From assembly GCA_029339195.1 (NCBI GenBank), contig JAPTJF010000198.1:1-64000 (forward strand): 64,000 nt of DNA, in the 5' to 3' direction. Source of the stretch: Micractinium sp. NFX-FRZ (taxonomy: Eukaryota; Chlorophyta; Trebouxiophyceae; Chlorellales; Chlorellaceae). This document shows positions 33,801-45,001 of this stretch, one piece after another. The stretch's first letter is position 1. The number at the start of each line of letters is the position of its first letter. A program made the position numbers and the translations under genes. The notes below the pieces were generated by a model that saw only the letters and a list, made by a program, of their open reading frames with translations, did no database searches and had not been told where the DNA came from.

Positions 33801-35517
33801 GACAGGACACAGCATTGAGCCACGTTTCTGTGCAAGCGTGTGCAGGAGGAACTGTGCTGGATAAGGAGTGTGGTCTGACGGGCAGCGGTGCAGCACCGGC
33901 GTGAAGGAAGCGCCGGCGGCAAGTGCTCCGGTGCAGCGTCAGTTGCTGTTGCATTGTTAAACAGCGCACGCCGCATGTGGAGCGCGGCGTGTCCCTTTAT
34001 GCAATGCTTGTTGGGCCCGCAGCAGCGCGCAACGCAACGGGGCAATGCACAGTGCAACAGGGAGTCACTACCGCACTCACTTGCAAGCAACTTCACATTG
34101 CCTCGCAACACTCACCACTCACCAGTCCACCCCCATCCCGCCCCCACCCCTCGTACGCCACCCTGCGCCACGCACCGTACATACGGGTCTGCATCGTGCT
34201 GCAGCAGCAGCGCCACCGCGCTCTCAGAGAATGCGCGCTTGCCGGCGTGCGAAGCCACGCACACGGCCACGTGCAGCGGCGGGGAGCCCTCGCAGGCCAC
34301 CTCCGTGGAGGCCCCGCACTCGAGCAGCGCACGCACAGACTCAATCTGTCCTGCAGAGAGGGTGGCAGGCAGGCAGGCCCGGGGAGTGGGTTGGGGCCGG
34401 TGAGCTGCTGTGCACTTCCCCTTTTCCAGCGTAACGCCAGCGGGTTGTGCAGCGGCCACAGCACAAGCCAGAGTCCACCCAACACCCGCCCACCCACCGT
34501 AACATCAGCAGCACGTGCGCAGGGCGGCGCGCTTCCAAGCCGTGCGCTCCAGTGCAGCACCAGGGTGCCTGGTCTCACCGCGCGCCAGCACCCACCAGCA
34601 CCCTGCACCCACGCACCCTCTTGCGCACCCACCTAACCACCCACACCCATACCCACCCACCGTAGAGCAGCGCCACGTGGAGGGCGGTGCACTTTGTTGA
34701 GTCCCGGCGGTCGGGGTTGGGAGGCGAGGGGGCAGAGGCCTCGGCGGCATACCGCGCCAGGATGTCCTCCTGCAACCGGGGAGGGGACGGCAGTTTAGAC
34801 CGAAGAACCTCCCAGGCTTGTGCACCACATGTTGTGCAAGGGCAGCATGCACAGCCTTGTGGCAACCATCATGTTGCATTGCGCATTTGGGGGGGCGGGC
34901 AGGCAAGGAAGAAGGGGAAGCAGGCCGGTGCGGGCAGTTCCCCACTCAGGGCTGCACAGGACGGCAGCAGGCGCAGGCCTGGCGTGTTGCATTGCACAGA
35001 GTTGTGTTGGACAGCGGCGGCAGCGGGTGCACGGCAGAGTGCAACGCACCGGATCGGCAAGGTCCTCAGCAGCCGGCAGCTTGACCTCTGGTGGAGGAGT
35101 CAGAAGCTGGCGAATCAGCTGTGCGTCGCCCGCTTGGGCCGCATCGTGCAACGGGCTGCACAGTGGGGTGCAAAGGAGAGGCAGGCACGCTCGCTGCGAG
35201 TGGAGACGGCACGCAGTGAGGCGGCAGCGGCGGCGGCAACAAGGGTGCGGTTGCCGGCTCCAGGGCGGGCCCACTGAACAGTCGCATGCAATTACTACTA
35301 ATGATCGTGAACGGAGCCCCTCAGGCCAGCAGGCGTCCACAAGACGTGGGGGCAGGCGACACTGCGGGATGATCGCGCGATGCGGCACTTGCTCGATCTG
35401 ATAGGCAGAGCAGTAGATGCTGCGTCCTTTGCGCTGCCGAAGCGGAGCCAAAACTTACTAGGAGCTGTTCTCCAGCTCGCCCTCCGACTCGCTGCCGTCG
35501 AAATCGTCGTCCGACAT
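26898..35517 (-). CDS. Ankyrin-repeat histone deacetylase (class II type)
   Basis: Zn-dependent lysine deacetylase fused to ankyrin repeats. Nineteen exons: 35459-35517, 35050-35155, 34661-34769, 34176-34350, 33014-33694, 32615-32676, 32058-32179, 31541-31684, 31155-31243, 30873-30939, 30543-30600, 30284-30344, 30007-30081, 29395-29783, 28759-28911, 28366-28468, 27941-27992, 27606-27701, 26898-27341; 1014 residues. Residues about 20-340 hold ankyrin units (YPLHDAAQAGDAQLIRQLL, TALHVALLY, PLHVAVCV, RTALHWACQLN, TALHLAAREGH). The HDAC part starts near 355 (PPENMERLTVL). It keeps RPPGHHAG (His499/His500), DFDVHHGNG (Zn ligands Asp550, His552), GFDAHKKDE (Asp786) and GGY (Tyr832), so it should be active. 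A poly-Ala insert (about 620-720) and a charged coiled-coil tail with KRRRRGGGG follow. Two introns use GC donors. Confidence 0.93.
27740..27810 (-). repeat. Short tandem repeat in intron 17 of the HDAC gene
   Basis: A 24-base unit, GGCCCCRTGCCGTGCCATTG plus CAGG, occurs at 27748 and 27783, 35 bases apart, with one change. It lies between exons 17 and 18 and does not resemble either exon edge. Confidence 0.8.
28975..29165 (-). repeat. Two copies of the HDAC exon-15 start in intron 14
   Basis: The exon-15 start (upper edge 28911; GGQVPPLEGPRVIDIGIP) is copied with edges at 29030 and 29144, steps of 119 and 114 bases. The nearer copy is almost identical over 50 bases and keeps its acceptor; the farther one is more eroded. 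Confidence 0.93.
29290..29325 (-). repeat. Copy of the HDAC exon-14 end in intron 14
   Basis: GGTACACAAACTC at 29293 repeats the exon sequence at 29398 (EFVYRG), followed by a shared CGGGG. The step is 105 bases. The same intron therefore carries copies of both of its flanking exon edges. Confidence 0.8.
30690..30820 (-). repeat. Minisatellite and CCAG tetranucleotide run in intron 10 of the HDAC gene
   Basis: A unit containing GCCAGCAGGGCATGGA is repeated around 30697 and 30728, and leads into about 11 CCAG units (30775-30820). Confidence 0.9.
31055..31110 (-). repeat. Copy of the HDAC exon-9 end in intron 9
   Basis: TTCTTGTTTGTCACCAC and flanking bases repeat the exon-9 end 91 bases away. 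On the minus strand the copy reads GVVTNKNDGSGR against GVVTNKNDPSGR and ends in an intact CAG/GTGAGA donor at 31063. Confidence 0.92.
32268..32300 (-). repeat. Copy of the HDAC exon-7 start in intron 6
   Basis: GTGCGCAGATGCCTTGGT with a CTGTGC acceptor (plus-strand spelling) mirrors the exon-7 edge GTGCGCAGGATGCCCCAGT at 32179, 110 bases away. Confidence 0.8.
34490..34545 (-). repeat. Copy of the HDAC exon-3 end in intron 3
   Basis: CACCCACCGTAACATCAGCA with the following CACGTGCGCAGGGCGGCGC mirrors the exon edge at 34661 (ALHVALLYG), 163 bases away. The copied donor ACG/GTGGGT is intact. Confidence 0.82.
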
Positions 35518-36092
35518 ATTTTAGGCCTCAACAGGTTATCGGATCACTCATGCGAGGAGAACACCAGCGAATTTGAGCACCTTTGGGACTCGTGCTGCGC
35601 AAGGCCTGTCCCGGCTTGAAACCGTGTGGCCCGACAATGGGAGAGTCTGTACACAGGCTCCAGCGCCCCTCCTCCCCTCCGGAAGGTCAGGAGCGTGCGG
35701 CAGTGGAGTGCAAGCTCTTTGGGCCTCGCAGCAACCAGCGCAGCGGAGCTGTGCGGCCCCATCTGGACGCTGATCACACCTTCTGGGGTTGGAAGCGCGC
35801 TAGGGCTGTGCGCGGCCAGCAGGTGCGCTCAGAGAGCCTTGCTGGACGGGTCCGCGCGGGCTGCAGCAGCGGCGCCGGCCAGGTGCCCCCGCTGCCCCGC
35901 TTGCCAGCAGCCTTGCCAGCACCTTCTGTGTTTCCCATTCTTGCACCGCATGACAACACGGATATCACGCTGCCTGCCAGTGTGCTGCGCCCCAGTGCTG
36001 CCCGATTCCTTGCCGCCGTGCTGCCCCTTGCTTGCATGCGCCTCCGTTGCCCTCATTTGCCCCTCCTCTCGCCGTCCCTCCTGTGTGCCAGG
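35518..36092. promoter_or_regulatory. Shared upstream region of the divergent HDAC and zipper-protein genes
   Basis: The 575 bases separate two divergent starts. The start of the plus-strand gene is not certain, and part of this region could be an upstream exon: the frame is open from about 35583. No defined promoter motif was recognised. Confidence 0.4.
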
Positions 36093-39000
36093 ATGGCGAG
36101 GGCACCAAAAGGGGCGGAGGTGCTGGGTGGTGTGGCAGAGGTGATGGATTTGGACTTCCCGTTGGAGGACGCAGACTGGGGTGAGTTTTATGGGTGCTGC
36201 TCAGCTGGGTGCTGGATTTGCATGCCGCGTGCGGCAACGTGGCTCATGCCTGTGCCAGCATGGAGGGTGCAGACTTGGGTGAGAGTGCTGGGGCGTCACC
36301 GCAAGCGCCGCCCAAAGGAGAGGCTGTGAAGCCGAGAGGGCGCTGATTCTCACAGATCGGGACCGCTCCCAAACAGACTCAACCCCGCACAAGGGGTGTT
36401 GAGCGTGTTTGGGGTGCCAGGGTGGTGCATGCTGTGCTGGTGCATCTGTCTGCCAGGAGCAAGGCAGCAGCGGCTGAAGATGCTGATGGGTGCTGCCTGG
36501 GTCGTGAGACACATGTCTGCATGTGCGCCTGTAGAGGCCCCCTCAATCGCCCCTCCCTGGCTCCCCCGCATCTTCCCCGCCAACCTGGCTGTCGCTCTCC
36601 CCCTTCCATTGGCACATGCAGAGATGATGGTGGCGGGCCCTGCAGATGACCAGTACAACGAGATATTGGACAAGGAAGTGCTGCAGCAGCTGTGCCTGTT
36701 TGGCACCGCTGCAGACACGGATGCCAGCGGGAGCGTGGCGGCGGCGGCGGCGGCCGCCGCCGCAGCGGCCGCCCCGCCACCGCCCCGCGAGATCCCGCTG
36801 CTGCTGCAGCAGCCGGGCGGCGGGCTGAGCGGGCTGGGTGGCGCGGCCCGGCAGGTGGCAGAGCTGCTGGCAGGCACCCACCCCAGCATGCGTGGCACCT
36901 CCCTGGAGGACTGGCTGAACGCTGATGGGCCCATTGTGGCCATCACAGCGACTGGAGTGCCAGATGCTGGCGCGGGTGCGCCGCCAGCTGGCTCACAGCC
37001 AGGCGCTGCGCCCATGAGTGCCTCTGCGGTTGCCGCCGCCGCCTCTGCCTGCTCGCCGACCAATACGGGGGCGGGCAGCACCGGGGCGCAGCTGTCGCCT
37101 TCGGGCGCTGCGCCGACGCTGGCAGATGCCAGCTCACTTCCGGCTCCGCCCATGTCCGGCGGCGCCGCTCTGTCGCAGGGCGGCCGGCCGCTGCCGCTTG
37201 GGCAGCAGCTGCAGATGCAGCACATTGCGGCGCAGCTGATGGCGGCGGCCGCGCCGCTCATGGAGCCAATGCAGCAGCAGCAGCAGCAACAGCAGGTGCA
37301 GCAACAGCAGGCACATCAGCAACAGGCGCAGATGCAGCAGCAGCAGATGCAGCAGCAGCACATGCAGGACATGCAGGCACATCAGCAGATGCAGGAGGCG
37401 CAGCAGCAGCACATGCAGCACATGCTAGGGCACCTGGGCGGCGGCGAGTATGGCGCCATGCCGCCGCCCCACGCTCACACCGCTCTCTTCCCAGACATCA
37501 GCGCACCGGCGGCTAGCACGTCTGGCTGGCACGCCGCGCCTCGGATGGACGTGCCCCTCACCACGCCTCAGCAGCTGGCGGGAGAGCTAATGGCACTGTT
37601 TGGAGGCGGCAGTGACGCGGGCACCGGCGGCCCCTATGCCCTCAGCCCCAGCGCCAGCTCGGGTGCCGTGGAGAGCGTGGCTGGCGGCAGGGGCGGGATG
37701 AGTGAGATGGAGGCAGATGCAGCGGCGGCGGCCCTGCTCATCACGCAGCTAAGCGGCCTGCAGGGGATTGACCTGCAGGGTCAGCTGAGCGGGCTGCAAG
37801 GGTTTGACCTGCAGGGGCTGACGGCCGCCCCGCCCGCCGCGCCCGCCGCCGCCGCTCATGCTATGCCCGCTGCGCCGTCGATGATGGCGGCCGCGCCGCC
37901 CGCACCCGCCGACACGGCCGGCACCGCCCCCGCCCCCAGCATCACGTTTGGGCCCGTGGGGAGCATGGATGAAGAGGGGGATGACGATGGTATTGTGAGC
38001 CAGCTGATGGGTGACAGCAGCGGGGCGTTCAACCCGGGCAGCGACTCGCTCAAGCCCACCACGCTCAAGCGCTTCTCAGACAGGTGCGCAGCCGGCGTGT
38101 GCGGACGGTTGGCGGGGCATCGGGATGTGGCAGATGGCATGCTGCAGGGTGAGCAGGCGCCCTGCTCTTGGTGAACTGCTTGCATGGCTGCGTGTTCTCA
38201 CAGTCGCTGTGTTTGCCTCCTATCATGTTTGTTTGTGAGAGACTGGCAGGCGGAACAAGTGCTTTTGGCATTGCATGAGGAGCAGCGATCTGGCAGTCAC
38301 ACAGTGTCTTCTGCATGGTCGGCTTGCAGGCAGAAGAACCGCATCGCCAAGATTGAGAGCGAGCTGGCCAAGCTGCAGCGGTCGATGCACCAGATGAAGA
38401 TCGAGAACGAGAAGCTGAAGAGCAAGGTGTGTGTGCGTGTGTGTGCTGAGGTTTCAGTGCTCTTCCGCTGTGCCTGCTGTGCCTGCTGCGCCTGCTGTGC
38501 ATGCTAGGGAGCACCAGGCCAGGATTGAGCTGCACAGCAAGGGGCTGCAGCGCTGTGCATGCTGGCCTGCTGTGCGCACGGCATCTGCAGCGGCCGCTGT
38601 TCTGCATACAGTGGTTTGCAGTGCTGTACCGGCCCCAGTCAAGCATCGTCCGTGGGCACGCCCGCCCTTGCCTCTCTGCCTGCCCGCCTGCCAGCGCACC
38701 ACCATCGCCAACATGCCACCTGCACTCTGAAGAACCTTCTGGCAAAGCTCCGCTCGCCGCCCTCCTGCCCACTGTACTGCATACTCACTCGCCCCACCCT
38801 GCCTGCCCTTCCCTCCTGCCCCGCCCCCCCGTCAATCCACTGCACAGAACACGGCTGTGGAGCAGCAGCTGCGCACGCAGCAGCAGCTGCAGGAGCTGGC
38901 AGCCGCCGTGACCAGCGCCAGCGCGGCGGCTGCGGCGGCCGCCGAGCATCACCAGCAGCTGGCGGGCGGGGCGGGCGGGGCGGAGCAGGGCCATCCAGGG

Positions 39001-41218
39001 CCCCCGCTGGCAATGGCCACGGGCCGCTCCCCTCCCAACAGCCAGAAGAAGCTCCTGCTGCAGCTGTCGGACAGCATGCGGCCACAGGACAAGGAGGTGC
39101 GCTGGGCTGTGCTGAGCTGTGGTGCGCTGCGCTGTTGTGCACTGTGCCAGGCTGTTCTGGCTCGGGCTGGGCTGGGCTGTTGGCAGGGCTAGCCAGAGCT
39201 GTCGGCAGTGTGCAAGCAGCAGGCCCGTGGCGGGCTGCATGGCTGGTGAGGGGTGTGCTCTGCGCGTGGTATAGTCGAGTCTTGAAGCAGTGTCGACTGC
39301 ATGCATGCCCACGATGGCGTGCTTTATCTTTGTGTACAGACGTACTGATGGGGCTCCCAAATAAGGCAGAGGGCAACGTTGCAAGCCCTTGCACGGCATC
39401 ACGTGCCGCCGACCACAGAGGCCTGCCCTGCCTGCCTCCCACCTCTGCTGCTGCGCCCGCTGCTGTGCACTGCTGTCCCGTGTGCTGCAGATGATGGCGG
39501 TGGCGGCGCTGACCTGGCCCAAGCTCAGGGAGTGGTACGCCAAGCTGGTGCTGCGCTTCAGGTGGGTGGGTGGGTGTCTGAGCGGGCAGGCGGGAGGGAG
39601 GGAGCGGTGTGGGATGTTCAGGTGGGGTCTTGCTGCAGTGAGGGCGTGTGTGTTATGCCGAGCTCCGCTGCTGTGCTGCTGCAGGGAAAGCTGCGCGGCC
39701 GTCCCTGGCCCCCGCCACACGCAACCCAGATGACCGCCGTGCCAACAACATGCGTTGCCTGCCGCCCCCATTGCTGCTTCCGCTGCAGGGATGCGCTGCA
39801 CAAGGCTCCCTCCCTCAGCCCAGAGGAGGCAGAGAAGGCAGCCAAGGAGGCGCTGCGCAGCGGGGTGGGTGGAAGGGGTGGGTTGTTGTGGTGTGTAGGT
39901 GGGGTGTGATGTACTGCATTGTAGCGTGCTTCAGTGCCTGCGTACACGTACCATTGTGTTCTGCAAGGCCTGTGCACAACGGTCCACGCCCGCACCTGCG
40001 TGTGCTGCCGTGCCCAGCCTACCACCTGCCCTAGCTGCCACAGCATCCTCGCCCCTGCGTGCCGCTGCCCGAACACCATCCCCACTGCGTCGCACCTGCC
40101 CCCCTCTTGGCACCTGCCCCCCTGCAGCGCTACTGGGACCTGCTCGTCCTCATCTCCCGCCCCGACCTCTCCACCCGGCTGCTGCAAGAGGACATTGCGG
40201 CAGGGGAGGCAGGGGACCTCACGGCGGCAGCCACCGCCGCCTGGCCCGCAGCGGCCGTGCAGGCCATGCAGCTCAGCGAGGCGCAGCGCAGCGCGCTGGC
40301 GACGGCCTGGCAGCACCACCGCCAGGCGGCGGAGCAGCGCGCGGCGCGCCGCCAGGAGCTGCTCTCCGCCATCCGCTGCGGCTTCCTCGTGGTGAGCTGA
40401 TACGAGTTGCCTGAATGCGTCGGTTGTTAGCTTTCCGTGGAAATGCTTCTGGTGATGCGGGAATGGGTGTTGCTGTAGGTGTAGCACTCAACACACGTCG
40501 TGTGCCAAACTTGCGCCGCTGCCCGCCCGCTCTGCCTGGCCCACCCACCCTGTCTGCTGGGCAAGAAGGCAGCGTCAGGTAGCCAGCCTGGCCGTCCTAA
40601 TTCTGCCCCCTAACCACGACTCCTTCAACCAATGTGTTCTAACACCTGCAAGAAGCCAGCTAGACGCGCGGGCATTGAACTGTGGCAAGCCTCGTGACGT
40701 TCACCCCACCCTTGAAACACTTTGACCTGTGTTCCCTCTCCCCCCACACCCACACCCACACCCACACGCTAGCAGCACCTGCAAAAGGCCAGCCCCGAGG
40801 ACATTGAGCTGGGCAAGCCCCTGGCGCGGCAGGGCCTGGGTGCCATGGAAGCCCTGCGCCTGGTGGTGCGCCAGGAGCACGTGTCGGCGGTGCAGATCGC
40901 CTGTGGACTGCGCAAGGTGGGTTGCGTTTGGTGGGGCAGAAGCACGCGTTGCGGGCATGTGGGGGAGGGTGATGGCCGGGTGGGCGTGGGGATGGGCGCG
41001 CGGGTGGTGCGGCAGGGGCACGTGTCGGCGGCGCCAATTGCCTGCAGGCTGGGCTGCGCCTTTGCTCCCCAAACCGCCCCCCTCTCCCTCTCCTTCTCGC
41101 TTTGCAGGTGCTTTCGTCGGTGCAGCAGGCGCGGCTGGCGGTGGCCGCCTGGCCCTGGTACCCAGACCCAGCCAAGTGGGCGCCCCTTCTGTGCGAGAGG
41201 GCCGACTCGGCCAACTAG
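36093..41218 (+). CDS. Gln-rich leucine-zipper protein, bZIP-like
   Basis: Nine exons: 36093-36180, 36622-38083, 38330-38426, 38848-39096, 39491-39561, 39789-39864, 40128-40391, 40776-40916 and 41108-41218; 852 residues. The long second exon encodes an Ala/Gln-rich activation-like region with poly-Gln and poly-Ala tracts. Residues about 510-560 (KRFSDRQKNRIAKIESELAK, LQRSMHQMKIENEKLKSKN) form a coiled coil with an L-M-L-V heptad and an Asn in the position typical of bZIP zippers. A canonical basic region (N-x7-R) is not present. The C-terminal half is helical and unrecognised (LTWPKLREWYAKLVLRFRDA, RYWDLLVLISRPDLSTRLLQ). It is possibly a transcription factor. The start is uncertain: the ATG at 36093 follows an AG, and ATG 36144 is an alternative. 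Confidence 0.72.
37266..37416 (+). repeat. CAG-rich tract coding poly-Gln
   Basis: CAG and CAGATG units give about 50 residues dominated by Gln with Met and His in the zipper protein. It is in frame with the surrounding exon. Confidence 0.9.
41000..41056 (+). repeat. Copy of the exon-8 end in intron 8 of the zipper-protein gene
   Basis: GTGCGGCAGGGGCACGTGTC and GGCGGCGCCAATTGCCTGC copy the exon stretch VRQEHVSAVQIACGLRK as VRQGHVSAAPIACRLG, 141 bases downstream. The donor has decayed to GC. Confidence 0.9.
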
Positions 41219-41815
41219 ATCAGCGCAGCCTGGGTGGTGGGCCTGCTATTGTGGCGGCCGGTGGGCCGGCCTTTGAGAGCGGCAAGCGGGAGCGACGCCT
41301 CAATTGCGGGCTGGCGCCTGCTCCCGAGATGCCTAGGCGGGCGGCTGCCTCGCCCCGCCACCGCCCGTGTTTCACTGCACGGACTACCTGTTGTGTGCGG
41401 GGTACCCACCCCGCCCCAACTGTCACAGCGCATTTCAATCTAGAGGAAGATCGATCTTGATTAATATGGCAATGCCTAGCAACAACCCCACCTCACCCGC
41501 CCAGAGGGGTTGGTGTGACCGGCATATGCATGTTCTGTACCAACACTCACTTAGTCTTGTGGCTCACACCGAGTCTGTGTGTGCCTTTACACCCTCCCCC
41601 ACTCTGTGCCTTGACCCACCCACCCTGGCCCCACCCGCCCACCCATGACGTGCTTTTCTCGACCCCGCCCGCTGAGCATGCGCGCAGCAAGTCAGCAGCA
41701 ACCGCAGCTCTGATTGGGAAGCTTACAGTAACTCGCCATTAGACGTCCACACGACACAGTGAAGGCAGGGCAGGCACAAGCATCCGGACAGCAGAGCCTG
41801 GAGAGCAGCATTGCG
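41219..41815. other. Intergenic, convergent 3' ends
   Basis: About 600 bases between two stops. TTACA at 41723-41727 is TGTAA on the minus strand, about 90 bases after the BFR1-like stop, and fits the usual green-algal polyadenylation signal. Nothing else was recognised. Confidence 0.5.
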
Positions 41816-44800
41816 TCAGGTCTCTGCTGTCAGCTCAGTCTGCGGCTGGCTGTCGCCTGCCTCCTTGGCGCCAGTGGCAGCGCTGCTGCTGCCAGGACCT
41901 GCATTGGCAGAGTCGCCGCTGCTCTCTGGCCGGCCGCCACTGCGGCCAGCCCCTCGCCCCCGCCCGCCGCGCCCGCCCTGCCTGCCTCCCCCTCGTCCCC
42001 CGCGGCCCTCGCCGCGCCCGACGCGGCCGCTGCGGTCACCGCCGCCGGCTGCTGGCGGCCCCTCGCCCCCGCTGGACACCCGCACTTCGCCAGCCTCGCC
42101 GCTGCGCACTTCGCCAGCACCGCTGCGCCCATCCTCCTCGCCACTCCCATCCGCTGCCTGCTCGCCCTCTCCCTCTTCCTCCCCCTGGCCCCGCCGCTCC
42201 TGACGCGCCTCCCGTGCCGCCTTCCGCCCAACATACTCCTCATACCTGCATGCATGAAACACACATGAGCTTAGCCAGAAGCTCATATAGCATGACGAAG
42301 TGCTGCCGGTGCAGTGTAGTTGATGCACTTTGGGAAGGGTGCTGGTGACCTGCAAGCACCAGCAGCTGCCCTCCTCCTGTCCTGCACCCCACGCACCGCT
42401 GCCGCCGCTCCTCCTGCTGCGCACGGAATGCGGCCTGCTGCGCCTTGAACGCCGCCCACCTGCATCAGTGGGACAAGCAGGGGATGGGGAGGGTCAGGAT
42501 GCATCGGGATGATGGTCAGAACAGGGCTTCCACATCTCCAGCTATGAGGCATGATGAGCAAGGACTGTCTCATACTGGCGCAGGCAACTGCTCACATCAC
42601 CGGGCTCTGATATTCATGTGAAGGGCGCAGGCGTGTGCTTACGTGGCGTCCAGCTCAGCACGCAGCTCCTTGACCTTGGCGTACGCCACCGTATTCATAG
42701 CCCTGCATAACAATGGGACAAGAAGCAACGCATGGGCGCACAGACACATGCCCACGCTGGCATCGACGTATATACGTACCACCTGGCTCATGCCCTTCCC
42801 AAACCTGCAAAGCATTTGATGGCATGTGAAGCCACAGGCACATGGCGGTTTTCTACACAAACGGGCTGCTTGCTACAGCATGCAGCCGCGGTCTGTGGGC
42901 CAGCTACCCCCGGGTCCCAGCACCGGCCCACCTGCACTCGTCCCGCTCCCGCAACAGGGCCGCCAGAGCAGCGCCCTCCTTTGCCTCCGCAGCTGCCAGA
43001 GACTTCAGCTCCTTTTGTGCTGCCGCCTCCTGCTCCTTCACCTGGGGACGGCAAGAGCAGGCAAAGCAGGCGAGGGTTTGCCAGGCGGCCCTCAGCTGCA
43101 GCAGCAGTAACCTGACCGAAGCCCTGCTGAACAACAGCAGGCGAGGCAGCGAGCCACTAAGAGGAGAAATGATCACAGTGTGGATGCAAAGCCCGCCAGG
43201 CGCAGCAGGCACAGCGCACGGCACGTGGCAGTCCCTCCAACGAGGCACGCACCCAGTTGCAGCATGCACGGCGCACACACCTTGGCAATCTGCGCTTCCA
43301 AGCTGGCGGCTGATGCACGCTCGCCCTCCAGGAATCCGGTGTCATCTGCCAGCTCGCTTGCCTGCGCCTTGAGCTCTCCTTTGAGCGCCTCCACACGGCT
43401 GCACGGCAGGTGGGAGACGGGGAGGCACTGCATTCATTGACATACCGGAGCATGCCAGCTCGCTTGCCTGCGCACCCCCCTGCGCGCTTCTGCCGCATCA
43501 CCACCCGCTTCCTCCTAAAGCCTTCCCCCCGCATGTAATATCTACACGCACGTTACATGCTCTGCACGCTCCCCCACCCACCTGCGGCTCCTCTGCAGCG
43601 CCTCCACCTGCTCCCGCGCCCGCCGCTCCTCTGTCGCCTCCAGCCCCCCGCTCGCCAGCCGCTCCTCCAGCTCAGCAATCTGCGCCTCGATGTCTGCCAC
43701 TGCAGGCAGGCACGGCAAGGCACAAGCCATGGTGAAGGGGGGGCGAGTGGGCAGGAGTGGAGGTAAAGGCTGGGAAGGGCGCCGCAAGCCTCTCTTCCCG
43801 CCCACACTTCTGAACATCAGTGTCCTGCCGTGCAGACCGGCCCCTGTACTCGTGCCAACCGTGCACGTGTGGGGCGGGGTGAAGACGACAGCGCGGCAGC
43901 AGGGCCAGCACGTACCGCCCCAGAGGCACGCCCTCACCCCCTGTAGAGCACCAAGAGCGGATCGAAGCAATGCAGGACAGGTGAGCAAGCCCCCCACCCC
44001 GCCCCACCCTGGCCGCTCCTTTCCCCCACTCTACATACTTCCCCACCTCCCTCTCTTCCCTTGGAGCGCCAAACTACGTAGTTGGCCCCACCCACAGACC
44101 CGCCTGCCCGCCCACCCACCCACCCTTGGCGAACCGGCTGCCTGAGCGCATGTCTTTCAGGGAGGCCTTGGCCCGCTCCCGTGCCTCTCGTGCCTCCTCC
44201 ACCTGCCTCACCACACGGTCACGCTGGGCCTGCGGGGGGTTCACAAGCATCTCATCGGTTTTCGAGTTATCAAACGTGAGTGCCCGTGTGCTGAGAGCAG
44301 GGTACTACAGAGCGCCCGAGCATTGGCGGGAAACATGCACGGCTGTGTGCAGTGCTGTGTGGGGGTAAGCAGGTGGGGGCGCGTGGGGGGGCAGGGCACC
44401 GCAGCGGACACAGCAGGCAGCATGCCAGCTGGCGCGGCAGGCAGGCAGGCACGCGGGTGTAAATCTGTGTCCAACCCGGCCACCGCTCCACCCGCTTTGG
44501 CAGCCTCACCCCAACCCGAGCCCACACATTGCCACCTACATGAGCACACAGCCTGTGGTCACACACATCAACTGCTAACAGTTCCACACCTGCAGCCGCA
44601 CACAGCTTTGCGGCGCCTGCCAGCTCACCGTCAGCTTCTGCAGCTGCGCATGCAGCTCCGCCACGCGTGCCCGGGCAGCCTGCAGCCCCGGTGAGCCGCG
44701 GGAGGTGCCCTTGCGCTTGTTCTCGATCAGCACCCGCAGCTCCTCGGATCGCTGCTTGTGCGTGGCAACTGCCGGGTGGGTGGGAGGGTGGTGGGTCAGA

Positions 44801-45001
44801 TCATCTGTGAGATCAAGGGAGCAACCAGGCCCAATGCACTTCCCCTTGATCAGCCGAGCACCCACGACTGCTTGCTTTGCCGGCGTGCCTGCACCCACTT
44901 GTCTGCTGGAGCACGGCCAGCATCGCCTTTGTCTCCTCATCATCCGGCCTCTCCGGCCGTGGGATGCGGTGTGCCGACGCATTGCTGGTGGGAGTCGCCA
45001 T
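41816..45001 (-). CDS. BFR1: BFR1-like coiled-coil RNA-binding protein with RGG tail
   Basis: BFR1-family proteins associate with polysomes and mRNP at the ER. Exons: 44899-45001, 44629-44768, 44124-44229, 43582-43699, 43281-43398, 42932-43041, 42643-42702, 42397-42459 and 41816-42245, all phase-consistent; 415 residues. Residues about 35-272 form an almost continuous coiled coil: ATHKQRSEELRVLIENKRKG, AQRDRVVRQVEEAREARERA, KVADIEAQIAELEERLASGG, VKELRAELDATWAAFKAQQA and YEEYVGRKAAREARQERRG. The last exon adds an acidic Glu/Ser stretch and an Arg-Gly box (RGGRGGGRQGGRGGRGRG), a common RNA-binding feature. A 22-base candidate exon at about 42787-42808 (FGKGMSQ) was left out because it would break the frame. 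Divergent from PSRP1. Confidence 0.83.

Noticed and set aside
37134..37421. Leu/His-rich open frame on the minus strand
   Set aside because: It is the antisense shadow of the poly-Gln coding exon of the zipper protein.
42785..42810. Possible exon FGKGMSQ between BFR1-like exons 6 and 7
   Set aside because: Both ends look like splice sites, but its 22-base length breaks the frame into the next exon, whereas direct joining of 42932 to 42702 keeps phase and family-like sequence.
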